Both the position numbers and the translations under genes were made by a program. Shown one piece after another: positions 26,893-35,913 of a stretch of DNA of 64,000 nucleotides (positions are counted from its first letter, which is position 1; every line of letters starts with the position of its first letter). The DNA lies in NCBI GenBank assembly GCA_964507235.1, contig CAZDPE010000001.1:1-64000 (forward strand), in the 5' to 3' direction. The DNA is from Suilimivivens sp964507235 (lineage in GTDB: Bacteria; Bacillota; Clostridia; Lachnospirales; Lachnospiraceae). The notes under the pieces are model-generated. The model made no database searches. It was not told the origin of the DNA and worked only from the letters and a program-made list of their open reading frames with translations.

Positions 26893-27492
26893 TTACTGCT
26901 CTCCCTTATCATTTTTCTTTGGAGCCTTCTTAGTATTATACAAATTCATCGCTTTATCAATACCGTCACTCATAATGGTTTCTATTGCAAGAACCGCTGT
27001 CTTTCTGCTCTCTGCAATTATTTTCTCTTCATCCTTATTGAAATGTCCAAGCACATAATCTGCAAGGTCATAGCCTGCCGGTTTATCGCCAACCCCCATT
27101 TTAATCCGCATAAATTCTTCATGTCCCAGGTGTGCAATAATATTCTTTAATCCGTTGTGACCGCCGGCACTGCCCTTTTTGCGCATTCTGATATGTCCCA
27201 CATCCAGGCTGATATCATCTGCCACTACAATCAATTCTTTCGTTTCGTCAATTTTAAAAAAACTGACCGCTTCCCACACAGACTCCCCGCTGAGATTCAT
27301 GTAGGTAAGAGGCTTTAACAGAATTACCTTTTCACCGTTAATGATTCCCCTGCCAATCAGTCCTTTAAATTTACTTTCCATTACTCTAATATTATATTTC
27401 TCCGCCAGTTCATCAATGACCTGCCAGCCGATATTATGTCTTGTTCCTTCATACTGTCTGCCCGGATTGCCGAGGCCTGCAATTATAAACAT
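26893..27492 (-). CDS. pth: Peptidyl-tRNA hydrolase
   Basis: Recycles tRNA from peptidyl-tRNAs that drop off ribosomes. The 199-residue protein begins MFIIAGLGNPGRQYEGTRHNIGW, with the catalytic histidine in TRHNIGW, and shows PLTYMNLSGESV, VVADDISLDVG and GSAGGHNGLKNI. The ATG at 27492 is preferred over 27510 because of its ribosome binding site and the family start. The pth-mfd neighbourhood is conserved in Bacillus. The stop codon lies one base before the mfd ATG. Confidence 0.96.
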   Translation of the reverse strand: MFIIAGLGNPGRQYEGTRHNIGWQVIDELAEKYNIRVMESKFKGLIGRGIINGEKVILLKPLTYMNLSGESVWEAVSFFKIDETKELIVVADDISLDVGHIRMRKKGSAGGHNGLKNIIAHLGHEEFMRIKMGVGDKPAGYDLADYVLGHFNKDEEKIIAESRKTAVLAIETIMSDGIDKAMNLYNTKKAPKKNDKGEQ

Positions 27493-27582
27493 TTCTTTCT
27501 TCCTTTCCATAATAGTTCTGATTCACATTATGCACTCTATTATAATAGAAAATCAAAAGCTTTGTATAAAAATTATAAAATT

Positions 27583-27610
27583 TTGTATATAAGATTTTTT
27601 ATGGTATACT
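27583..27610 (+). promoter_or_regulatory. Promoter of the sugar-sensing operon
   Basis: TTGTAT (27583-27588) and TATACT (27605-27610) with a 16-nt spacer lie about 50 nt before the first gene of the plus-strand sensor operon, in the divergent gap with pth. Confidence 0.5.
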
Positions 27611-27658
27611 CACTTATATCAGGTAATCCATACCTAATAAATTACAGGCAGGCGTTTT

Positions 27659-28768
27659 ATGAATTCAGGCAAAAAAAAGCAAAACAATTATATCTGGTAT
27701 TTTATTCTCACGGTTCTGTTAATTGCTGTCACATCAATAACAGGTGTTTTTGTATTCAGCTTTTACATCAGCCATTTTACCACAAAGCAGGACTCTAACC
27801 GGTATGACCTGTATTATGTAATGATTGCAGACAACACAAATACCTCTCTGTGGCAGTCGGTTTATGAAGGCTCTTATACGGCGGGACTGGAAGAAAACAG
27901 TTACGTGGACCTGCTAAACGACTCCTTTGACAGTAATTATTCCAGGGAAGATCTGATGAGGATTGCCATATCTTCCGGGGTGGACGGTATTATTGTTGCA
28001 GCGGACGAAAGCAAGGAAATGACAGAGCTTATTCATGAAGCAACAGCGGACGGAATTCCGGTAGTTACTTTATATGGGGACAATACCCAAAGCGACAGAT
28101 GCAGCTTTGTAGGAATCGGCAGCTATGATTTGGGCCGGGAATACGGCAGGCAGGTATTGGAAATTGCCCGGGCAAATACGGCCGGAAATTCCGTCAGGGT
28201 TATTCAGGAGTCCGACGAATCTGCATTGGAAACCTCCCAGACAAATGCAGCAGGGAATACAATCAGCGTTATGGTGCTGGCAAATGCTTATGCCCGGGAT
28301 TCCAATCAGAATATTCTCTGCTCAGGTATTCAGGAAACCATTGAAAATGAAAAACAGGATGGTACAGAAATTGAAATATCCATTGTTTCCGTAGATGATA
28401 CCAATGCTTTCTCTGTGGAAGAATCCATCCGCGATATCTTTATGAAAGAGGATCTGCCTGATATTATCATATGTCAGAATGAATTACATACAACCTGTGT
28501 TTACCAGGCGGTTGTAGATTACAATAAGGTAGGACAGGTGGCTATCCTTGGATATTATGATTCTGATACGATTTTAAAGGCCATTGACAGAAACGTAATA
28601 TATGCAACCATATCGATTGATACCCGGCAAATGGGAAGATTCTGCGTAAATGCTTTGACGGAATACAATACCTACGGAAATACCAGCCAGTATTTCATTG
28701 CGGATATTGCTTTGATCAACAAGGAAAATGTAGGACAATTTTTGAGGGGAGAAACGGAAGATGAATAA
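27659..28768 (+). CDS. Membrane-anchored periplasmic sugar-binding protein (XylFII-like sensor component)
   Basis: The N-terminus has one uncleaved membrane helix (about residues 11-36) without a lipobox cysteine, followed by a complete type I periplasmic binding fold (YVMIADNTNTSLWQSVYEG, IAISSGVDGIIVAADES, GIPVVTLYGDN, IIICQNE-like, AILGYYDSDTILKAI). A binding protein tethered this way and encoded directly before a LytS-type kinase and YesN-type regulator matches the XylFII-LytS-YesN xylose-sensing trios of clostridia. I infer that it senses a sugar and signals to the kinase rather than feeding a transporter. It overlaps the kinase gene by 8 bases. Confidence 0.78.
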   Translation: MNSGKKKQNNYIWYFILTVLLIAVTSITGVFVFSFYISHFTTKQDSNRYDLYYVMIADNTNTSLWQSVYEGSYTAGLEENSYVDLLNDSFDSNYSREDLMRIAISSGVDGIIVAADESKEMTELIHEATADGIPVVTLYGDNTQSDRCSFVGIGSYDLGREYGRQVLEIARANTAGNSVRVIQESDESALETSQTNAAGNTISVMVLANAYARDSNQNILCSGIQETIENEKQDGTEIEISIVSVDDTNAFSVEESIRDIFMKEDLPDIIICQNELHTTCVYQAVVDYNKVGQVAILGYYDSDTILKAIDRNVIYATISIDTRQMGRFCVNALTEYNTYGNTSQYFIADIALINKENVGQFLRGETEDE

Positions 28769-30263
28769 AAAACGGTATAGTCTTTTAAACCTCTCTTTGC
28801 AGGGAAAAATCAGCAGTATTTATATTTTGACAAATCTGCTGGTCTGTCTGATCAATCTTCTTTTAATCCTGGGAATCAACCGGATGTCCGGAGAAATGGA
28901 ACTGGTCTATCAGGATAATATGCATCTGAACGAGCTGTCTGCTGCATTGAACGCCGTACAAGACAGCATGACCGAATATCTGAATGCGAAAACCAGCGAA
29001 TCCCTGGAAGAATATTACAGAAATGAACAGATTTATTTGAGTTTAGCGGAAGAGTTAAATGATGAGGTAACAGGAATTTCTTTTGACCGGATGAAAAGAA
29101 ATATCCGGCATATGTCCGATACCTATCTGGAAACAGCTGACCAGACAATTGAAGCAAAGCGCGGACGCAATGTTGAAAAATACAGAATACGGTATGAAAA
29201 TGCAACTCAAATATATGGTTATATTACCACATACATCAATAATCTGAACAATCAGCAATTTCAAAGCAATTCAGAAAACTATAATGAGCTTGTCCATGCC
29301 TTCCGGCTTTTTGAGGCAGTCAGTATCGGCATCACGTTTATTGTTATGTTTGTCAATGTGGGCATTATCATAAAGCTGGTGGGAACCATTATCAATCCTC
29401 TTAAGGTTTTGTCAAAATCCGCAGACGAAGTGGCAAAGGGCAATTTTGACATAGCCCTTTTAGAGGTACAATCGCAGGACGAAATCGGCGTTGTAACAGG
29501 AGCCTTTAATCAGATGATTGTCAGCATCAGGGAATATATTGAGCGGATTCGGCACAGTCTGGAAGTAGAACGCCTTATGAAGGAAAAGGAGCTGATGATG
29601 GACGCCCATCTGAAGGATGCCCAGCTAAAATATCTGCAGGCACAGATTAATCCCCACTTTCTGTTCAACACCCTGAATGCAGGGGCCCAGCTTGCCATGA
29701 TGGAGGGTGCTGACAGAACCTATCAGTATGTGCAGAATATGGCGGATTTTTTCCGCTATAATGTGAAAAAGGGCGATGAGATAGTTACTCTTCGTGAAGA
29801 GATTGAATTAGTGGATAACTATATTTATATTTTGAATGTCCGGTTTTCGGGGGATATCCATTACGAAAAGAAAGTAGATCAATCCCTTCTGCAGACAGAA
29901 ATGCCGAGTATGATTCTCCAGCCCATTGTAGAAAATTGTGTCAATCACGGCATTCGTGAAATGGCAGGAAACGGCAGAATATGGCTGTCTGTCTATTGCA
30001 TTGATGATACGGCATGCATCAGCATCCGGGACAACGGCATCGGCATGAGCAAAGAAACCATAAATAAAATTTTAAGCGGTACTTACCGGGAAGAAGAACT
30101 GGCAGCGGGCTCCAACGGTATCGGCATGGACAATGTAATAGCACGATTAAAGCTTTTTACGGAAAGCGATGATGTTATGTCAATTATCAGCGACGGCACA
30201 GACAAGGGAACTGAAGTTATTATTTATCTTCAGATAAAAGAACGGGAGGAATATGATGTATAA
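28761..30263 (+). CDS. LytS/YesM-family sensor histidine kinase
   Basis: 500 residues: membrane helix 1 (about 17-38), an extracellular helical domain to about 183, membrane helix 2 (about 185-207), a HAMP linker, the His_kinase domain (PF06580 type) with His299 in QINPHFLFNTLNAG, and an HATPase domain (IVENCVNHGIRE, IRDNGIGMS, GSNGIGMDNV). No intracellular sensor domain is seen, so the signal must come from outside, presumably through the membrane-anchored binding protein encoded just before it. Overlaps with both neighbours (8 and 11 bases) imply a coupled signalling unit. Confidence 0.92.
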   Translation: MNKKRYSLLNLSLQGKISSIYILTNLLVCLINLLLILGINRMSGEMELVYQDNMHLNELSAALNAVQDSMTEYLNAKTSESLEEYYRNEQIYLSLAEELNDEVTGISFDRMKRNIRHMSDTYLETADQTIEAKRGRNVEKYRIRYENATQIYGYITTYINNLNNQQFQSNSENYNELVHAFRLFEAVSIGITFIVMFVNVGIIIKLVGTIINPLKVLSKSADEVAKGNFDIALLEVQSQDEIGVVTGAFNQMIVSIREYIERIRHSLEVERLMKEKELMMDAHLKDAQLKYLQAQINPHFLFNTLNAGAQLAMMEGADRTYQYVQNMADFFRYNVKKGDEIVTLREEIELVDNYIYILNVRFSGDIHYEKKVDQSLLQTEMPSMILQPIVENCVNHGIREMAGNGRIWLSVYCIDDTACISIRDNGIGMSKETINKILSGTYREEELAAGSNGIGMDNVIARLKLFTESDDVMSIISDGTDKGTEVIIYLQIKEREEYDV

Positions 30264-31845
30264 AATCATGCTTGCGGATGACGAAGGAATTGTAATTGAT
30301 TCCCTGAAATTTATTATCGGAAAAGAATTCGGAGATGACTGTATTGTAGAATACGCCAAAACAGGCAGAAGCGTGATTGAGCTGGCGGAAAAATTTCGTC
30401 CGGACATTGCCATCATGGATATTCAGATGCCCGGAATTAACGGAATTGAGGCCATGAAGGAAATAAGAAAGAATAATAATAATGTTATTTTTATCGTTAT
30501 GTCTGCCTATGATAAATTTGATTATGCCAAAGAAGCGATTAAATTAGGTGTCCTGGAGTATATTACCAAGCCAATGGAACGGACAAAAATTGTTTCCGTC
30601 CTGAGAAAGGGCATGAAAATAATAGATGAAGGCCGTGAAAAACGAAGCAATGACCTTTTGGTAAAAGAGAAAATGGAAACCGTCATTCCCATCATTGAAA
30701 GCGGCCTGATTTATGACATTCTGTTGCAGGAGCATTTTACGGAGGATATTGAAAACTACAAGACTCTCCTGGGTCTTGATAAACGATATGCTTATATGAT
30801 TGTAATTATATGCGGAGATGAACGAAAGGGAAACCGCATGACCAATGCCGTCGGCAGCAGTGTAAAGATGCAGCAGCATTACCTGGAGGTACGGGAATGC
30901 GTAAAAGATTATTTTGACTGCATCATAGGAACGGTTATGGCAAATAAGCTTGCTGTCTTAGTGCCCTACGAAAAAGGGGAAATGGATTATAATGAGAGAA
31001 TTGATTTAATAGAAAAAGCCAGAGAACTGGTCCGCCGCATGTGCCAAAAAACGGGCATCAGCTTTCGTATCGGCATCGGTAAGGCCGGAGAACTTCAGGA
31101 AATGGCAAGGTCGTATGACGAAGCGCTGAATTCTCTTATTATGACCACAGGAAGCGTCGCCCATGCGGACGATCTGCCCATTGGCTGCGATTATGCAGAG
31201 GATTATCCGATTCATCTGGAGAAGCGTTTATTTGAAGAGGTAGAAAAAGGCGAAATCAAACATGCCCTTACAACTGCAAAAAGCTTTTTTGACTGGATGG
31301 TGGAAAACAATCCTGACAGCCTTATGGAAATCCGGCTAAAAATACTGGAATTTACTTTATGGGCGGAACACATAGCATATGAAAAAGGCGGCATGACATA
31401 CCAGTTCAAATCCAGACAGAATTATCTTCCCGCCATTATGGGTACTGAGGACTTAAATGAGCTCTGGGAATGGTTTCAGGAAAAGATTTTAGATGCCTGC
31501 CAGAATATTATGGGAAAACGGGAAGAAAAATCCAACAGTATTATCGAAATGTCCGAGGACTATATCAAAAATAACTTTAATAAAGATATTTCTCTGGACG
31601 AGGTATCCAGGGCAGTAAATATCAGTCCCTATTATTTCAGCAAAATATTTAAGGAAGGTACCGGAAAAAATTTTATTGAATATCTGACAAACATTCGTAT
31701 CGAAAAGGCAAAGGAACTGCTTAATACCACGGAATATTCCATGAAAGAGATCTGCACCCTGTGCGGATATTCCGATCCCAACTATTTCAGCCGTTCCTTT
31801 AAGAAAAATGTAGGAGTCACACCTACAGAGTACAAAAATGTATAA
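30253..31845 (+). CDS. YesN-type response regulator with AraC DNA-binding domain
   Basis: 530 residues. The receiver carries the acidic pocket (DDE, 9-11), phospho-acceptor Asp56 in IMDIQMPG, and KP in YITKPME. A middle region of about 270 residues without a recognised name includes RIGIGKAGELQEMARSYDEAL, often seen in YesN regulators. The C-terminus (about 425-528) is an AraC/XylS two-helix-turn-helix domain (ISLDEVSRAVNISPYYFSKIFKE and MKEICTLCGYSDPNYFSRSFKK). It very likely activates the downstream chvE-mmsA-mmsB genes; the paired direct repeats at 32972-33053 are candidate sites. Confidence 0.92.
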   Translation: MMYKIMLADDEGIVIDSLKFIIGKEFGDDCIVEYAKTGRSVIELAEKFRPDIAIMDIQMPGINGIEAMKEIRKNNNNVIFIVMSAYDKFDYAKEAIKLGVLEYITKPMERTKIVSVLRKGMKIIDEGREKRSNDLLVKEKMETVIPIIESGLIYDILLQEHFTEDIENYKTLLGLDKRYAYMIVIICGDERKGNRMTNAVGSSVKMQQHYLEVRECVKDYFDCIIGTVMANKLAVLVPYEKGEMDYNERIDLIEKARELVRRMCQKTGISFRIGIGKAGELQEMARSYDEALNSLIMTTGSVAHADDLPIGCDYAEDYPIHLEKRLFEEVEKGEIKHALTTAKSFFDWMVENNPDSLMEIRLKILEFTLWAEHIAYEKGGMTYQFKSRQNYLPAIMGTEDLNELWEWFQEKILDACQNIMGKREEKSNSIIEMSEDYIKNNFNKDISLDEVSRAVNISPYYFSKIFKEGTGKNFIEYLTNIRIEKAKELLNTTEYSMKEICTLCGYSDPNYFSRSFKKNVGVTPTEYKNV

Positions 31846-31870
31846 AACAGATAAGGAGCATTTAATTGAG

Positions 31871-32941
31871 ATGAAATTACAAAAAATTAAGGGCCGCCTG
31901 ACAGGACTATGTCTAACTCTGATCCTTATGCTGACTGCCTGCAGCAATATGGAAAGCAGTAAAGAAGTAACCGATATCCAGGAGGAACCCAAAATCCAGA
32001 TTGGTATGAGCTTTGACTCCTTTGTCATTGAAAGATGGCAGCGGGACAGGGATGTGTTTGTTTCCACCGCCAAAGTTCTGGGGGCTGAAGTCAATGTCCA
32101 GAATGCCAACGGTGATCTGGAAGAGCAAAAGAAACAAATTGATTATTTTATAAAAAAGGGAATGGATGTTATCGTTGTAATCTGTATTGATTCCGACGGG
32201 CTTAAGAGCTCTGTTGAAAAAGCAAAGGAAGCAGGCATTAAGGTCATTGCCTATGACCGGCTGATAACAAATGCGGATGTCGATCTCTATATTTCCTTTG
32301 ATAATACAAAAGTCGGCGGCATGATGTCAGAAGCTCTTATTGATAACGGACTTGCAGGAGGTTCCGTATTAATGCTCGGCGGCTCTCCCACTGATAATAA
32401 TGTATCACTGGTGGAAGATGAATTTAAAAAAGATATGGCCGAGAACAATGTAACTATTTTAGATTCCATTCATGTAGACGGCTGGCTTGCGGAATTAGCC
32501 GCCGAATATATGTACCAGCATATGGATATTGTAGCTGAAGCAGATGCCATCATGTGCGGCAATGATGACATTGCCAGCCGGGTAGTTCCCGTACTGGCAG
32601 AGGAAAGGCTGGCAGGAAAAGTGCTGGTAGTCGGACAGGATGCGGACCTGGAAGCCTGCCAGAGAATTGTGGAAGGTACCCAGGTCATGACCGTCTATAA
32701 ACCGGTGGAAAAACTGGCGCAGCGGGCCGCCGAATACGCTGTGGCTCTTGCCCAGGGAGAAGATATTGCCGGCAATGATATTATTATGCTGGATAATGGA
32801 AATTTTCAGATTCCTTACGTGGGAATTGAACCCGTAAGTGTAACTGAGGACAATATTAATGAAGTTATCATCAACAGCGGTTTTCACTTAAAAGAAGATG
32901 TATATTTGAATGTGCCAAACAAAATGCCCGGCAAGGAATAG
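31871..32941 (+). CDS. Sugar-binding lipoprotein, XylF-like
   Basis: A secreted lipoprotein with signal peptide ending LTAC (Cys24) and a type I binding fold of about 330 residues (QIGMSFDSFVIERWQRDRDVF, DVIVVICIDSDGLKSSVEKAKEAGIKVIAYDRL, LYISFDNTKVGGMM, MCGNDDIASRVV, VVGQDADLEACQRI). The ATG at 31871 is chosen because it begins the signal peptide and follows an AAGGAG; the frame opens earlier at 31838. It shares the sensor operon rather than the transporter operon, so it may deliver sugar to the sensor or serve as a second receptor for MmsAB. The ligand is probably a pentose or hexose; not provable here. Confidence 0.85.
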   Translation: MKLQKIKGRLTGLCLTLILMLTACSNMESSKEVTDIQEEPKIQIGMSFDSFVIERWQRDRDVFVSTAKVLGAEVNVQNANGDLEEQKKQIDYFIKKGMDVIVVICIDSDGLKSSVEKAKEAGIKVIAYDRLITNADVDLYISFDNTKVGGMMSEALIDNGLAGGSVLMLGGSPTDNNVSLVEDEFKKDMAENNVTILDSIHVDGWLAELAAEYMYQHMDIVAEADAIMCGNDDIASRVVPVLAEERLAGKVLVVGQDADLEACQRIVEGTQVMTVYKPVEKLAQRAAEYAVALAQGEDIAGNDIIMLDNGNFQIPYVGIEPVSVTEDNINEVIINSGFHLKEDVYLNVPNKMPGKE

Positions 32942-32971
32942 GACTTTTTTGCTAAAAAATAAATTTATAAC

Positions 32972-33053
32972 AAAATTATCCTGTTTTTGTAAAATCAGAA
33001 AAAAATGTACTATGCAAAATATACAGAAAAACGCAAAAATATCCTGTTTTCGT
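32972..33053 (+). promoter_or_regulatory. Paired 19-bp direct repeats upstream of chvE
   Basis: Two 19-bp sequences, 32972-32990 and 33035-33053, agree at 17 positions and share the core TATCCTGTTTT-y-GT. Their starts are exactly 63 bp apart, six helical turns, so they lie on the same DNA face. The second ends 17 bp before a -10-like TATAGT (33071-33076), occupying the place of a missing -35 box. This layout fits activation by an AraC-type regulator, most simply the YesN-type protein encoded upstream. Confidence 0.6.
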
Positions 33054-33108
33054 TGTGTAATATCGTGTGTTATAGTAATATCACCAAATCGAAAGGGAGG
33101 ATTTTTTA

Positions 33109-34257
33109 ATGAAAACAAAATTACTCAGCGCATTATTAAGCGCAGCAATGGTAGCTACTCTTTTAGTTGGCTGCGGCGGTTCCAGTTCCACTTCCGCTTC
33201 AAGCAGTTCATCTTCTTCCTCTGATGGAGGCAAGATTGGTATTTCAATGCCGACCCAGTCCCTTGAGCGTTGGAATCGTGATGGTTCCTATCTCGATCAG
33301 CAGTTCCAGTCTGCAGGCTTTGAAACTGTACTTACCTATTCTGACAATGATTCCGGAAGGCAGGTAAATGATATTCAGAATATGTTGGCAGATGGAGTTG
33401 ACTTGCTTATCATTTCAGCTATTGACGGTGAAGCTTTAAATACAGCTATGAACGAAGCTGCCGAAGCAGGCGTTCCGGTTATTGCTTATGACCGTCTGAT
33501 TATGAATGATGCCGTATCCTATTATGTATCCTTTGATAACTATACCGTTGGTAAGCTTCAAGGACAGTTTATTGAAGAATCCCTTGATCTCGCTAATGCA
33601 AGCGGCAAATCCTATAACCTGGAAATCACAGCCGGCGATCCTGCTGATAATAACGCAGGTTACTTCTACAACGGCGCTATGGATGTTCTGAATCCTTATA
33701 TTGAAGCAGGTACATTGAACGTAGTGTCCGGGCAGACCGATTTTGATACGGTTGCCACCGATCAGTGGAGTACTGATACAGCACTCGAAAGAGCACAGAA
33801 CGTTCTTTCTTCCTACTATGCAGACGGCACGCAGCTGGATGTATGGCTTTGCTCCAATGATTCAACCGCTTTAGGTGTTGCTCAGGCTATTACTTCCGAC
33901 TATGCGGGTTCTAACTCCGTATTAATTACAGGCCAGGATGGTGATGAAGCAAACCTTAAGAACATCGTTGACGGCATTCAGACCATGACCGTTTATAAGA
34001 ACGTAAGCAACGAATCTATTGTTACATTAGCTCTTGCAAAAGCTATTATGGCCGGCGAAACGATTGATGAATCTCTGATTCCTTCCTTCGGAATTGACTG
34101 TGCATATGACGTTGAGTCTTATGAAACTTCCGCCGGAAACAAATGCCCTTCCTTCCTGCTTGTACCCAGTGTAATCACAAAGGACAATCTGCAGGAACTG
34201 GTTGATACAGGTCTGTATACCATGGGTGATGATGGATATCTTTCCGCAGTACAATAA
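33109..34257 (+). CDS. chvE: Multiple monosaccharide-binding lipoprotein ChvE-like
   Basis: The receptor of a sugar ABC importer. Signal peptide with lipobox LVGC (Cys22), a serine-rich linker, then a ChvE/XylF-type binding fold: IGISMPTQSLERWNRDG, DLLIISAIDGEALNTAMNEAAEAGVPVIAYDRL, YYVSFDNYTVGKLQG, EITAGDPADNNAG, VWLCSNDSTALGVAQAI, VLITGQDGDEANLKNI. In relatives it binds galactose, glucose, arabinose or xylose; the exact ligand is unknown. GGGAGG lies before the ATG. A terminator-like hairpin after the gene may let it be made in excess over MmsAB. Confidence 0.9.
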   Translation: MKTKLLSALLSAAMVATLLVGCGGSSSTSASSSSSSSSDGGKIGISMPTQSLERWNRDGSYLDQQFQSAGFETVLTYSDNDSGRQVNDIQNMLADGVDLLIISAIDGEALNTAMNEAAEAGVPVIAYDRLIMNDAVSYYVSFDNYTVGKLQGQFIEESLDLANASGKSYNLEITAGDPADNNAGYFYNGAMDVLNPYIEAGTLNVVSGQTDFDTVATDQWSTDTALERAQNVLSSYYADGTQLDVWLCSNDSTALGVAQAITSDYAGSNSVLITGQDGDEANLKNIVDGIQTMTVYKNVSNESIVTLALAKAIMAGETIDESLIPSFGIDCAYDVESYETSAGNKCPSFLLVPSVITKDNLQELVDTGLYTMGDDGYLSAVQ

Positions 34258-34281
34258 GTTCAGTAATTTTTATACCAGAAA

Positions 34282-34309
34282 AAAGGGCGGGGCATCTGGC
34301 CCGCCCTTT
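34282..34309 (+). terminator. Hairpin between chvE and mmsA (attenuator)
   Basis: A 10-bp perfect stem, 34282-34291 (AAAGGGCGGG) with 34300-34309 (CCCGCCCTTT), 8-nt loop, followed by CTTTT. It lies 24 nt after chvE and 47 nt before mmsA. Partial termination here would raise binding protein over membrane components, a common design in ABC importers. Confidence 0.8.
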
Positions 34310-34356
34310 CTTTTAAATTTGCAAAATAAACAAAAAAAGAGAGGAGGAAGATTTTT

Positions 34357-35892
34357 TTGGCTGATATTATTTTGGAAATGAAATCCATTACCAAAGAATT
34401 TCCGGGAGTAAAAGCACTGGATAATGTAAATCTGGTGGTAGAACGCGGGGAGATTCATGCCCTGATTGGTGAAAACGGAGCAGGAAAATCCACCCTGATG
34501 AATGTATTATCCGGTACATATCCCGCAGGCAGCTATGAGGGTGAAATTTATTATAACGGAGAACTTTGCCAGTTCAAAACCCTGAAAGACAGCGAAGAAA
34601 AAGGAATTGTAATTATTCATCAGGAACTGGCTTTAATTCCGCTTCTTACTATTGGCGAAAATATGTTCCTTGGTAATGAAAAAAGAAATAAGTTCGGATA
34701 CATTGACTGGGATATGACCTACAATGAAGCCGAAAAACATATGAAACAGGTTGGATTAAATGAATCCGCGCGTTCTTTGATTAAGGATATCGGTACCGGC
34801 AAGCAGCAGTTAGTGGAGATTGCAAAAGCATTTTCCAAGAACGTAAAGCTGCTGATTTTGGATGAACCCACATCTTCTCTGAATGATGAGGATGCAAAGA
34901 TGCTCCTTGATCTTCTGATGGAATTCAAGAAAAACGGACTGACATCCATTATAATTACTCATAAGCTGAATGAAATCATTTATTGTGCGGATAAAGCAAC
35001 AATCATTCGTGATGGTTCCACAATTGAAACTCTTGTGAAAGGCGTGGATGAATTCAGCGAAGATCGTATTATCAAGGGTATGGTTGGACGTCCTATGGAT
35101 GACCGTTATCCGGCCCGTGAGCATAAGGTTCAGAAGGAAGTAGGTCTGGAAGTAAAGAACTGGACTGTTTATCATCCTCTTTATCATGAAAAGGTTGTAG
35201 ACCACAATATTTCCTTTAAAATACATAAAGGTGAAGTTATTGGTTTTTCCGGACTTCAGGGCGCAGGACGTACAGAGCTTGCAATGTCCATTTTTGGAAA
35301 AAGCTATGGTACCAATATCAGCGGAGAATTATACCTGGATGGCAAAAAAGTGGATTTGAAAACTCCTGAACAGGCAATCCACCATGGGCTTGCCTATGTT
35401 ACAGAAGACAGAAAAGTCAATGGATTAATCCTGAATGAAACCATCCGCTTTAATACTACGCTTGCCCGTCTGGATAAGGTTTGCTCGAAAGGCATTATAG
35501 ATACCACATCAGAAAAGAATGTAGCGGAAGAAATGACTGCTGCCATGGGAACAAAAACACCGACCATTGAACAGAAAATCGGAAATCTGTCCGGCGGCAA
35601 CCAGCAGAAAGCGCTTCTTGGCAAATGGATGTTTACAGAACCGGATGTCCTGATTCTGGATGAACCCACCCGCGGTATTGATGTCGGCGCCAAATATGAT
35701 ATTTACTGTCTGATTAATCAGATGGTGGAAAACGGCAAATCAGTAATTATGATTTCTTCAGAAATGCCTGAATTAATTGGTATGTGTGACCGAATTTACG
35801 TAATGAATGAAGGCGAGCTTCGCGGTGAACTGGATGCGAAAGACGCTACACAGGAAAAAATCATGAGTTACATTATCAGTGCCACTAATTAA
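34357..35892 (+). CDS. mmsA: Multiple monosaccharide ABC transporter ATP-binding protein
   Basis: A 511-residue sugar-importer ATPase with two nucleotide-binding domains. Domain 1 has Walker A GENGAGKST and signature IGTGKQQLVEIAKA; domain 2 has the usual degenerate P-loop (GLQGAGRTELAMSIFGK) and signature LSGGNQQKALLGKW with Walker B VLILDEPTRGIDVGAKYDIY. The start is a TTG at 34357, supported by a strong GAGGAGG 7-9 nt before it and by the lack of a nearby ATG. Architecture matches MmsA/GguA/XylG. Confidence 0.93.
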   Translation: MADIILEMKSITKEFPGVKALDNVNLVVERGEIHALIGENGAGKSTLMNVLSGTYPAGSYEGEIYYNGELCQFKTLKDSEEKGIVIIHQELALIPLLTIGENMFLGNEKRNKFGYIDWDMTYNEAEKHMKQVGLNESARSLIKDIGTGKQQLVEIAKAFSKNVKLLILDEPTSSLNDEDAKMLLDLLMEFKKNGLTSIIITHKLNEIIYCADKATIIRDGSTIETLVKGVDEFSEDRIIKGMVGRPMDDRYPAREHKVQKEVGLEVKNWTVYHPLYHEKVVDHNISFKIHKGEVIGFSGLQGAGRTELAMSIFGKSYGTNISGELYLDGKKVDLKTPEQAIHHGLAYVTEDRKVNGLILNETIRFNTTLARLDKVCSKGIIDTTSEKNVAEEMTAAMGTKTPTIEQKIGNLSGGNQQKALLGKWMFTEPDVLILDEPTRGIDVGAKYDIYCLINQMVENGKSVIMISSEMPELIGMCDRIYVMNEGELRGELDAKDATQEKIMSYIISATN

Positions 35893-35913
35893 AACGAAGG
35901 GAGTGTTTAATAT

